Origin: Parasitella parasitica
Taxonomy: Eukaryota; Mucoromycota; Mucoromycetes; Mucorales; Mucoraceae
NCBI GenBank assembly: GCA_025201805.1
Contig: MU619257.1
Location: forward strand, 258,780 to 320,232
Reading direction: 5' to 3'
DNA length: 61,453 nt
The notes under the pieces are model-generated. The model was not told the DNA's origin. It did not search any database and saw only the letters and a program-made list of their open reading frames with translations. The translations under genes were made by a program, and so were the position numbers. This document shows, piece by piece, positions 45,377-56,062 of the stretch. Numbering within the stretch: the stretch's first letter is position 1; each line of letters opens with the position of its first letter.

Positions 45377-47702
45377 TCACATATAAGCAATGGCGGCGTT
45401 GTTGGCGTTATTATTAGTTGCTGTCGTAGTGGTTGTATTAGATGCTGAAGTAGATGCTGAATTAGAATTCAAATGCAACGCATTCATTCCGTTGATGATA
45501 TTAGAAGAATTCATGGTACTGGAGTTATTTATCATGCTTCTTTGATGATGAATATAGTGAAGATGCCGACTTGTGGATGATGAGGATGCTGTTGAGCGAG
45601 GACCATTGCTGATGTCGCGATGAATCTTACTGTAAATTCGTTTACCATAAGGTGTGTTACGAATGGAAGGCAGTAACGGACGAATGCACTCAACAAATTT
45701 GATACGTTGGTCTTCATCGGCACAATCCAAACATGTCTGTATCACATAGTTTGCATAAGAATCACGTAAGAATCTTTCCATGTTGGGATGTTCGATAATA
45801 CCAGCAATCAAATGCCGTCTGGTCTCTTTACCCGCAACGCGAATGCACTGCAACATGAACAATTTGTAAATAAGTATGCCTGGTTTTGCGTGCAGTTTCC
45901 ATACCTTTTCAATCACATTTGAACTGAACTTTTGCACCGACAACTCTCGTATAGGTTCGATGAATCTACGAATTAGATTATCATAATAGGTGGCGTCTTC
46001 CAGACCCAACACGTATTGGACAACATAGTTTCCAAAGGGATCTTGAACCAATGGTAGAGCATGTTGAGTGATTACATTAACTAATTGAATCTATAAAAAA
46101 TAGTTGATTTCATTCGAGTAAATATTTGCACGCTGTATGGGTTTTTTTTTTTTTTAATTTAACCTTTTGCGATTCTACTGCATGATCAATACATCTTTGA
46201 TAGACGCAGCAGCCATGTTTATGCGAAGCAACTTGAATACAGTGCTCACTGACGGTATCATAAATAAATTGATTATGTTCAGAACTGAGCTTATGTAGGC
46301 ATTTTTGAATGACATGATTCCCGTTCAGATCCTTGATTAATGCTACTACGTTGGGCCTGAGTGCTGCAATCACTGCTTGTATCTGCGCTAAACCTATTAG
46401 TAAGAGACAAAGAAGAAATACCATGACATACCTGTCTCTTGGTTGACAAAAATTCAATCAACTTTTGCACTGCTCGTGTCCCATGCATACTCAAACAAAT
46501 CTTAAGAAATTCGGGTGCAATCACATCAACAATGCTTGTCCTTTGAGTATCATCACAACGTTCCAATAGTTTTTGACATAAATAGTTGCCAAACGGGTCT
46601 GTCATCAAATCAACAAAATGGGCGTGGATCTCCTCGTATATAATAGTGACATTCATAGGTGACTCTTCCAATTTAGTCTGCAAGAATCGACAGCCATTTT
46701 GGTCCTTGCACAAGTCAAATAGTTTACCTTGAAATTCTTCCAGCGATGCACCAGTGTATTTGTTCAATTCAGGATCTGCATTTGTACTGCCAGATGTCCG
46801 TCTTTGTTGCTGATGCTGAATATCGTTGACTTGAGATGGTGATTTGATGTTGAATAAAGGAGGGTTCGTAGCGTTGTTATAAAATGAATCAACGTTTACT
46901 GTAGATTCCGACGAAGAATATCGAAGCGGAGGATGTTGATTGATAAAGAAATTGGCTGCATTAGAGTTTGGAGAAGCAGTGATAGTGGTGGTGTTATTAG
47001 TAGAATACGCCATCATAGAAGCCGCAGCAGCAGCAGAGACATGGTCACCTATTAAAAGACTATTTTGTTGTTGTAGAAATACACTTGGAATATGTGAGTA
47101 AGAACATTGTTCCTTGAGATTGCAATAGCCGTACTGAGCAAAATGCTGGCATATATCCTTGGGAATAATAACATTTGTATCAGTACCAGTGTACTGGTTG
47201 GGTCTATATGGCCCCAGTGCATCCATATGAAGGTCAGAGTAAGAATAGGAGGTTGCCAATCTACTAGCTTTCATATTATTGACAGAAAAATGGTCGTATT
47301 TTTTATCCTGCATTTGATTAACATTAGATGGCGCCCAACCATGAGAAAATCTTCGTGCAGATTGGCCGTAAAATGCAGCTTGCACATCTTGGGTATTCAC
47401 ATCTAACGGACCTCCTCTTTCTTGCCGTTGTTGTTGCTGTTGATTATAGTAATACTGTGCATTACTGCTGCTGCTAGCGTGGTTATTATTCTCTAAAAAC
47501 TGAGCCCAGCTTTTGCTTCTTAGGGATTCCACGCTTCTGGTGGCATTTTTACGCAAAGTAGAATCCAGGTCTAACTCAGAAACGGAAGAGTTGAACTGTT
47601 ATGAAATGTTAAAAGTAGAATTATACTTTATGTGTTACAACATACCAAGCCATAATTTGTAGTGCTATTAAAACCGCTGCTGCTGCTATTATTATTATTA
47701 TT

Positions 47703-47767
<65 letters not shown>

Positions 47768-48197
47768 AGCGTTGTTGTAAATAAACATTAGGTTGAAAAG
47801 AAGTTGCTGCATCTTTAGATTTTATTTTGAATTGGTTAATGGTCCAAATTAAAAGAAGCATATACAACTTACTAGAATCGTTTTCGTTTGAAAACAGAAT
47901 GGACGAATAATCTTGATGTATGGAGCCCACATCAATACTGAATGACCTAGGCGGCGGTTTCATCACAAAATCAATAGGCGCATCGTTTGAGTTGTGAGGA
48001 GTGAATAAACTTTTATAATATTAGATAATATGATGAAATTCTTGACTATAGACATTTTACCTTTTGTCATCATTTGAATTACGTCTTGAACCAGGAACTG
48101 AGCGTGATGAAAATTGATTTTCCTCATTGTAAAAATCAAATGGATCCAAGCCAGGTACCGTTGAACTTTGTTGCTGTTTCTCAATGGTCATGATCAT
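45377..48197 (-). CDS. Pumilio-family RNA-binding protein with CCCH zinc finger
   Basis: Seven exons (48197-48061, 48009-47873, 47812-47646, 47595-46432, 46382-46164, 46090-45905, 45847-45377) encode 826 aa. Puf proteins bind 3'UTRs and repress or localise mRNAs. The N-terminal half is disordered, with a long poly-Asn tract encoded by AAC/AAT repeats (47682-47766). A single CCCH finger follows at 296-315 (CQHFAQYGYC, CSYSH; C-x8-C-x5-C-x3-H). Eight PUF repeats occupy roughly 445-745. Base-contact residues read, repeat 1 to 8: CRxxQ, NYxxQ, TRxxQ, NHxxQ, CCxxQ, NYxxQ, SNxxE, NYxxQ, which by the Puf code suggest binding to UGUAUAUA-like sites. The tail is Ser/Asn-rich. Two ATGs six bases apart are possible starts; I took the first. 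Confidence 0.93.
47682..47766. repeat. AAC/AAT trinucleotide repeat coding poly-Asn
   Basis: About 28 codons of asparagine in exon 3 of the PUF gene, mostly AAC (GTT on the plus strand) with AAT at one end. It is an expandable coding microsatellite. Confidence 0.85.
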
Positions 48198-48274
48198 CTA
48201 GATGAAAATAAAGAGTGTTATAAAGTTAGGCTTTTTTTGCTTGTATTTATATACTTGCAATTATTCATGAAAAC

Positions 48275-48324
<50 letters not shown>

Positions 48325-48867
48325 AAAAAAGTGATCTACAGGGAATTTATAAAAAAGCTCCTGAAAAACACTCAAATTTATATATCAAAAAAAGAATAGG
48401 AGGGGATAAAATACAATTAGCTTTAGGAGAGTATATAAAGAGGAAGAAAGAAGATTTCAGACGAGTAAACAAAAGAGAGATATATGCACGATTTAACACA
48501 CTAAAGGATGCTGATAAAGACATGCTTTTGTACGTCACTTATAAATTGTCTTATTTTTTTTATTTTTTTTTTTGAAAATGCATAGATTATGAAAAACGCC
48601 CATTTTAATTAAAGAGAATGTTTGCTTCCAACTATAGGAGACAGACTCTTGTTAAGAGAATTACGCCCTAAAAAGGCATATTAAAATAACCGAATTGGTT
48701 CATGATCAAGTGAGACGTTTTTGGGCCATCTTCTCGTCATTTGTACCTGTGATACAGGTATGATCTTCAAACAAGTAAATGATTCAAGTCACAGGCGTTG
48801 CATAATTTATGGGAAGGTTTCTTTTTCTAAAAAAAAAGGTACTTGGCTTTGCTTCTCTTTCTCACAG
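48198..48867. other. divergent region between PUF and PNS1 with poly-A and an unassigned frame
   Basis: Contains an A run (about 48276-48321, some 46 bases). Directly after it an open plus-strand frame (48322-48575) encodes SDLQGIYKKAPEKHSNLYIK, then LALGEYIKRKKEDFRRVNKR and LKDADKDMLLYV, which is protein-like and helix-prone but has no start codon other than through the poly-Lys run. I cannot tell whether it is an exon, a relic or chance. T runs flank it. Confidence 0.35.
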
Positions 48868-51132
48868 ATGAAAAAAAATAACATGAAACAATTTGCAAAC
48901 GAAGCCTTATCCACACTTAAAAACAGCTTTTTTCAGGGTAGAGGAGGCTATTATGCACAAATGGACCAAGAATCGGAGAATGAAGAGGAAGGGAATGACA
49001 ACGCTATGTCTCACAGTCTATTCTATTCATTTCATCAAAATCAACACAATATCAACGAAGATAGTATACCTTTGACTGAATCAAATGCTTATTCAGACAG
49101 AAGTCAGTTATTATTTGAACAGGATGATGAAATGGAGCATGATGGCTCAGATTTGGAAGAAAGTTCAGTAAGTTCATAATGTCTCTATCACCGTCTAGAT
49201 TGTTTACTGTAGGAAAACTGAAAACTAGAAACCTTCAGCTATTTATCTCGATCAGCCAAGCTCTTCCGCTCTTGATTTTGCGAATCCTAGGTCATTATCA
49301 GAATCTCTATTACCAACATCTGTATCAGTGAGTTTGTTTCGCATTATTCATATATTCGTACTGACTTTATCAATAGATTCCACCAGGAATTACTACAACT
49401 GCGGATAGAAAATATCGAGATCCAATCTTTGCTGTGTTATACGCTGTATGTTTTACATCATTCTTACTATCAGGCTTCACTCTACTGCTTACAACGAATG
49501 TAGGTTTATCCAAATGTGTACTGCTAAGGCTATCTATTGATATTTTTTTTGCAAATAGAGCCATGCAATTGAAGATTATGTTAAAGGGTCAACATTCAAG
49601 ACTATTAAAGATAGCGCAGGTATTGCGGGGAAAAACACAATGGGCTCCTATTTGTAAATAAAATGTTCCTTTTAGGCATCTTGTCTATTATAACGGCAAC
49701 TACGTTGATAATTGGGACTATTTGGCTGTATATCTTGCGTTCATTTACAAAGGTAAGCATCAGGTAATGGCACGATGGCTTTACAATAACCCGCCTCGAT
49801 AGATATTTGTATGGGGGACGGTGATTTGCGTTCCACTCACTTTAACTATGGTATTTATATGGACGCTGGTAGAATCATTGCAGAGTAGTTTTGTGTATGA
49901 AGGGGAAAAGCAATATTCGGCAAAGGATACAGGATTGACAATCATGTCATTTGTGCCTCTGGTTCTGAATCTGTTATATATCAAGGTGGTGTTTGACCAA
50001 AAGCATAGAATTAAGCAGACTGTGTCTGTTATCGAAGTGAGTTATTCGTTTTATTTTTTTTATTCTTTTTTTTGGGGGGGGGGGGAATCAATAATGGAAT
50101 ACTTATCCGTTGTTTGATAAGCTTGCATGTGATGTTGTGAGATTCAATCCTGGTATCGTCCTTGTATCTTTTGTTTTATTGGCTGTTTTCATTGCATTCT
50201 CAATTGTGTGGATTATTTTTTTCAATCGATTATGGTTAATTGGTCATTTAGGGGACAAACCAGCCATGGTGGGAACTGTTTGGGTTGTCAACAATTATGT
50301 ATACACATTGGCAGCATTTTACGTAATTTTCTACATGTGGACAGCTAAACTGTTGGTATATATGGAGAGATTTGCATTATCGGCTATCACTGCTCAATGG
50401 TATTTCCATCGAAATAATCGTTCATCAACGACAGCAACAAATAGATTACTTTGGAAAAGTGTGCTTGTGAAAGCTTCTACAACGTCGTTTGGAACTCTTG
50501 CATTTGGAAGTCTGATTTTGGCCATTATCCAGTTTTTACAATTATTCGCTAGAACCATTAGAAAATATTCCAAAACAGCTCGACCGTTTGCTGCATTATT
50601 TTCACTTATTCTAAGATACGTTGATGCTCTTGTCAGTACATTTAGTAATTATACAATCAGCTTGGCTGGTATTACAGGAGAAAGTTTTTGTTCTGCTGCT
50701 ACTTCTGCAACAAAAATCTTTAGGCGTAATTTATTGACTGGGTTATTTGGAGGTAATTTGAGCTTTTCGTAAACTTGTACATTAACGATTCATTGTTAAA
50801 ATAGACCTACTGACACAGTTAATACTTTACATTGGTGCAAGCGTCATTGCGTTATCATCTGGTTTTGGTGCCTACATTTATGCTACCCATAGTCTTCATT
50901 CTCCTCATGGCTTTGTCGTTGGACTCATTGGCACGTTAATGCCTTGGTACTTATCTCAATTTTTCTCTTATATAATGATGAGCATGTAAGTCTAGCAATG
51001 AAGCTTTTTATGTGTTTGCATTGACATTTATTAAATAGAATCGACGCAAGTTTTCTTTGCTATGCAATCGATTTAGATACGGGCATGGTTCATTTAAGTG
51101 CTGCTCATACTGCATTCTCTGGTTTTGAGTAG
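48868..51132 (+). CDS. PNS1: Pns1/CTL (SLC44) choline-transporter-like membrane protein
   Basis: Nine exons (48868-49167, 49229-49327, 49377-49499, 49559-49619, 49676-49752, 49803-50036, 50122-50752, 50805-50985, 51039-51132) encode 599 aa. Around 170 cytosolic residues (acidic, Ser-rich) precede the first helix (FAVLYAVCFTSFLLSGFTLL). The family block LACDVVRFNPGIVLVSFVLL begins exon 7, and the conserved ending SIIDASFLCYAIDLDTGMVH closes the protein. About ten membrane helices are seen in total. The family transports choline or related amines at plasma or organelle membranes; the substrate of the fungal Pns1 is unsettled. Exon 7 holds a run of helices without introns. A second Met five codons on is an alternative start. 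Confidence 0.93.
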
Positions 51133-51962
51133 GCCTTCAACATTTCTTATTTATGATTATATTACTCAAATCAGTCCTATATCTCTTGTCACTATATATT
51201 TCATATCCATAAACTTTAAATTTTTTTCGTGTATGTGTTCCCCAATTAAGTTAGAAATCGATACTAAGTACAGATATTGTTACACTGTAACCTATTTTTT
51301 CTTTTATAATGAGAAAATTATCAACCTGTCAACTGTCAACTCAGATCAAGCGGAACACTCTATCACCGATAAATTTGACAAATCTATTCACAGAAGTACA
51401 ACTTCTTCAAGTCAAATTATCATCCATTATCATTCATGCTTGCTTTCCATTACTTTCCCTCTTGAATGTTTAGAAAACATTAGATGGAAGCGTCTGATGA
51501 AATTTTAGTTAATATGTATAGAATAATAGCTTAAAGCTTACTAATATCAAGTTCTATAAATTTATACAACACTTACCATTTAGATCCCTTGATTCACATT
51601 TAAATATTGCCTCTAAATCACTGTAAACTCGCAATCCTTTAACTCCACCTCTCATTTTATTTTTTTATTTTTACCTCTTTGACAACTATAAACCTAGTGC
51701 TCACTTTTATTAGTTTGACAAGTAATATGCTACAAATATCTTTTCTTTTTTTAAATTGATTTTGTTGATTGTTTCGTGTAAATAGGTCCCTAGGGAACTA
51801 TCGACAGGTGAATGCAATTGAAAAGCTAAAAGTCTATTGAAGCTAGTGAAAGATTTAGATATAGTTTATATCAAAGATCTATGTAGTTAAAAGTAAAATG
51901 AATGGAAAGAGTACTACAACCAAAGAAAACAACAAATGTCTCATGATAACCACGATTAAGTC
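51133..51962. other. intergenic region before tRNA-Arg
   Basis: About 830 bp, AT-rich. The frame at 51098-51508 overlaps the PNS1 end and has no domain; I treat it as 3'UTR-derived. No other gene is visible. Confidence 0.5.
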
Positions 51963-51969
51963 AAAAAAA
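51963..51969 (-). terminator. Pol III terminator of tRNA-Arg
   Basis: Seven T on the minus strand, three bases after the tRNA 3' end, a standard RNA polymerase III termination signal. Confidence 0.8.
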
Positions 51970-51972
51970 GTT

Positions 51973-52044
51973 GAGGCTACCAGGGGTCGAACCTGGAATC
52001 TCCTGATTCGTAGTCAGACGCCTTATCCATTGGGCCATAGCCCC
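51973..52044 (-). tRNA. tRNA-Arg (anticodon ACG)
   Basis: 72 nt, no intron. Acceptor stem GGGGCTA/TAGCCTC pairs over seven positions (one G-T). Anticodon loop CTACGAA places ACG at 34-36, giving arginine (CGN, A34 probably modified to inosine). T stem CCAGG/CCTGG with loop TTCGACC. A-box (TGGCCCAATGG) and B-box (GGTTCGACC) internal promoters are intact. CCA is not encoded, as in eukaryotes. Confidence 0.95.
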
Positions 52045-52639
52045 ACAACTTGTTTTTGGGGGATGTAATTTTTTTATCTTTTAAATTAAAAAGGTAATTC
52101 TCAAAAAGGCAATTTGTCACGTGATGTTTTCAAGAGTATTAATCATGTAGTTATGGATTTAAAATGGTGTTGTCGAAGTATGTCTTGTTGGCTGAAGTTG
52201 CAGAAGGCACCGCCCATCAAAAATATCTGGGTTTCAGTGAGCTCAGGGGTGAAAGTGTGTGCCGATCTGAATTTCTTTTTTTTTTTTTTTGGATAATTGC
52301 TGTGGAATCGGTATAAGTTATATGGATTCACGGAAAAAAATTATAGGTTTTATTATCAAATCGACAGGTGTATGAAGCTCCAGTTCATCTACTGACCAGG
52401 TAGATGAACTTTTACATACTTAAGCTATGGATAAATGTTCTATTCTCGCAATTTAACATGTACGACAATACTGCGTAACTAGCATCTTAACTTTGTGCTA
52501 ACCAACATATCAGCAGACTCAAGATAACTTAAATCTATTTGAGTGAGGAGATAGACTTTAACCGAGGTACTTTGATCAATCTTTATACGAAGATTATTAA
52601 TATCGATCCATAAGCGTATATCATTTCTTGTATAGTCTT

Positions 52640-53060
52640 ATCCATTCTACATTAATAGTACATGTCTGAGTGTATATCACTTGGCATTCATCTTAGCATA
52701 TATCGGTATATTTAGCATGTCTATAGCATGTCATAATCATATCTATAGCATTGCACATATTGTACAAGTCTGTAGTACATAATGTATCTGTAGCTAGTAT
52801 CATGGATATAAGTATATGTCTTCTAGTGCGTATCTAGAAACTGGGAATACGCATCTGAAGCATAAATCTTATATAGCATAAGCCCGTAGCATATACTAAA
52901 TCTAGTAAATGTCTAAGGCTCGTGTCGAAATATAAGTATCAGTCTATAGCGTCATCCATCCTAATGGTGCCATCTCTAGCTTATATCTTATATAGTATAA
53001 ATCTGTATTGCACATCTTATTATCTGTGCGCCTATGTAGTCTATATCAATTTAAGGTAAC
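52640..53060. repeat. degenerate short-motif array
   Basis: Variants of TCTATAGCATATATC recur every 15-30 bases (for example TTAGCATATATCGG, CTATAGCATGTCAT, TCTATAGCATTGCAC, CTTATATAGCATAAG, GTAGCATATACTAAAT, TCTATAGCGTCATC). The copies are diverged and irregularly spaced, on both strands, so this is not a satellite. Cause unknown. Confidence 0.45.
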
Positions 53061-53199
53061 TGAATGAATCTAGAAGTGGAATGCAGATCATCATAGTGAA
53101 TGTATTTCGCAATTGCTGCCGATTGTTGTACCGTATCCATATAAAAGCTACATATGTCATATCTAACTTAGCCATAATGCACGGATCATGATATTAATT

Positions 53200-53555
53200 G
53201 TTGGTAATTCTTTTACAAATAAAGAATAAGCTACAAGTTGTAATTGGACCTCTTGCAAGGTCCCAGGCTTATTCAAAGAATACATCTAGATCGGATCGCT
53301 GGATGTCGGGAAGACATCCTACCCAATCTTCTCTTTAATGTAAAATAGAAAGATAGGTCTGTCCTGGAAATACTGTGATTTAATAAGGTTTAACACTTCT
53401 TGTCAAGCATCAGATGTTATGGGGATAAAAATTGATTGGGACATATTTTAGTATAAATAGAGATCATATCTTATGTCAATAAAAGTCTTTAGTTTTGTAT
53501 ATGGTTTTATTCAGAAAAGCCTTTATTACTTTATACAAATCATATTTACATAACA
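53200..53555. mobile_element. possible solo LTR or LTR-like segment
   Basis: A segment that begins TGTTGGTAATTC and ends TTACATAACA, with a TATAAATAGAG box-like sequence (53453) and AATAAAAG about 25 bases later, as in LTR U3-R-U5 order. The following sequence (TTACGCTGCGCCC) could be a remnant of a primer-binding region. No second LTR or target duplication was found, so this is tentative. Confidence 0.22.
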
Positions 53556-55794
53556 TTACGCTGCGCCCTTTGACACTGGCACAACAGGACTGATGGGAGG
53601 ACAGGATGTAAGTGTGAGACATGGTATGATTTAGAGATTGGAACGATAGGTTATATTAATAACATGGCAAGGTCTGAGATCAGGATCTCAGATCAGTCCC
53701 AGGGTCTTACAGTAAATCATGAATAGTCATGATTTACATTATGCACTTAGAGAGTAGAACCCTAGTGTAATGAATGTGTATATAATACATCGAGAGATGT
53801 ATTATGAATAAAAGTGTAATTCTTTGGCAGATTTACTTTATCAGACTTTTGACATAACACGATAGATTGTATCTATTGTCCATGAACAGGCCATTTTGAG
53901 TTATAAATAAGGAACATGATCCCTTGGGATATGTTCCTGAATTGTGTTCAGGATTGAGTTTACTTGAGTTTGACTTTCGGTTGGGAAATTGCCACATCAG
54001 AATTGTCAGATCAGAAACGTGTAGCCCTTGTTGTATAACCTTACATCGTACTCGTTAAGTAGATTGTTAATGGGAATTAGTCTTGTCAATTAGTAATCTA
54101 GATGAGTCACTATAAATTTATGTAGTTGTAAAAAGTATAATTATAGCAAACGAAATTTCGATCTTAAATAAAGTATCATAAATATTCCGTATCTCGTTAA
54201 TCTCTGGTTTATAAACGGTCTTCAATAGATCATGTAAGCAAGGTGCCATATTTAGCAAAAGGTAAATAAAATAGCCAGGAAGGCAAATTTGGCCGATAAC
54301 TTTGTTGATACAAGCTATATCTGAATTTTGACTTGGCTCCCTTAATTTCCCTTGAATAAGACATATATGTCTCTACGGAATCGATATCAGATATTATATC
54401 TAATGCCGAAAGAAGTCCCTCTTCCTTGGCATCTCATTAAAGAGATGTTTTAAAGTATTGTAGGTTTTTGTCATAGCGTAGTCTATCTCATTCAGAAGTC
54501 GAGAAAGTGAGGTAGAGGTTGCAAGTTGTATATATAGTATAAACTAGATCGATTAATAGTTTCTTTTACTTATTATATCAAAACAGAGCATTAGAAATCT
54601 TATAGGTATTCCTTTTATGTCAAAATAAGTCAGTAAAATGATTCTGCCAAAGAGTTACAATCTTTTAGAAATACATCTTTTGAATGTGTTCATATCAACT
54701 AACAATATGTGATAACGTCATAATGTACGACTGTAACAAAGGTTTACTTATAGAGCATGCGGTGTAAATTCCTGATTACCCACACACATTGGCTTTAGCC
54801 CCTTGATCTGGCTACAAGCCGTATAGCATGTTATTATAATACAACAATTCCATCGCTGAAATAACATATACCAACTTAGCTATTTGACATGACACATTAT
54901 TAAAGAACAGCAACGCAGTCGATTTTGTCTAAGCCTTGACTCTGAAGTGAACTAGACTAGATTCCCATCATAAAATATTGTCACTATTTCGATAATAGTA
55001 GTTATGACTACAAAGATAAGCAAATAGCAGGGATAGGAATTGACATATGTCAAAATAGCATTGTGCCACAGACTAAGCCTGAAAAGAAATAAACCATCAA
55101 AGAAATAAAGCTTTCTAATCGCATGAATGAAAACATGTTCAAAATGCCGTCCTTGATCAATCGTTGGATCAACAACATCAATAAACAACCCAACAATACT
55201 CACACTCACGTACGGTTAGGATAGCTACGATAGAATTTTTCTATTGTCTTGATGAATGACCGTCCCTATTCAATACAAGAAGTAAGATAGTATCCTACCA
55301 AGCCAGAACGGCCGATTAGAAACCATAACACAACACAAAGAATTACGGAACAGCTAAGAAATAAAGATAAAATTGTCTGCTAGTAAGACGACACCCAAAT
55401 AATATAAATAGAGATGTAGAATGACAGCTTACTGCACACTCAATCCACTTTCAAAATAAAGAAGGATTTTAATCGCATCTCGCTTTTTTATACTTTTTTG
55501 CTGCGTTTCGCTGCAGATTCGATTACTACAAGGAAAATTCGAATTAAGCCAAATTTATTCACAAAAAGTGTCATATTTGTAATAATATTTTTATTTCGAG
55601 ATAATTTAAATTGGAAATTGTTATAACAAGAACTCGTTTCTTATAACAAACTTTATATTCAAATTAGATCAAATTTTCAGATGTGTCATGGGTAAAATAG
55701 GATGTTTTCGGTTTGACCAAATGATACAATTGAGGGTTCAAATTTATACAACAAGCTAAAATTTACAAAATGATTCATAGCTATGTTGATAAAT

Positions 55795-55968
55795 CTATCC
55801 AGTTACCCCTTCTAGGTATGTAATCATTATCAACTTACAATGGCACCAACCTTTTTCATATATCTTAAATTTCCTTGATTTTTTAAAATAGAACAAATAC
55901 TGTTAACGTTATCTTGTGTTATTGCTACTGTAAGTTGATAATGATTACGGGAAGGGGTAACTAGATAG
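55795..55968. mobile_element. foldback MITE of about 174 bp
   Basis: Outer arms 55795-55812 and 55951-55968 pair with one mismatch (AGTTACCCCTTC/GAAGGGGTAACT core). Inner arms 55820-55839 and 55929-55948 are an exact 20-bp inverted match. The centre is about 90 bp of AT-rich sequence. This is the structure of a non-autonomous hairpin element; the parent transposase is unknown. Confidence 0.6.
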
Positions 55969-56062
55969 GTTTTATTAAATTAGTAGACAGGTAGTTTAGA
56001 TGCATTTAAAAATTCTGTTTATTTTGAAAGCAAAGCAAAAAGTATAGGCTATATACAAAACT

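Larger units (their letters stand above)
52045..55794. other. gene-free 3.7 kb region rich in small hairpins
   Basis: No supported gene; the longest frame (54952-55209 minus, 85 codons) has no domain. The region has many perfect short inverted repeats: 52382-52392/52400-52410, 53301-53307/53313-53319, 53673-53681/53684-53692, 53712-53722/53727-53737, 53782-53791/53796-53805 (GAGA loop) and 53910-53938. Polyadenylation-like AATAAAAG occurs at 53479 and 53807. It may be decayed LTR retroelement DNA, but no coding domain remains to prove it. Confidence 0.45.

Noticed and set aside
51098-51508. 136-codon frame after PNS1
   Set aside because: Overlaps the PNS1 stop in another frame and has no domain; probably 3'UTR.
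54952-55209. 85-codon minus frame in the hairpin-rich region
   Set aside because: No domain, no splice support and no neighbouring coding sequence.
52045-55794. CRISPR array in the short-motif region
   Set aside because: Copies are diverged, irregularly spaced and lack unique spacers; the genome is eukaryotic.
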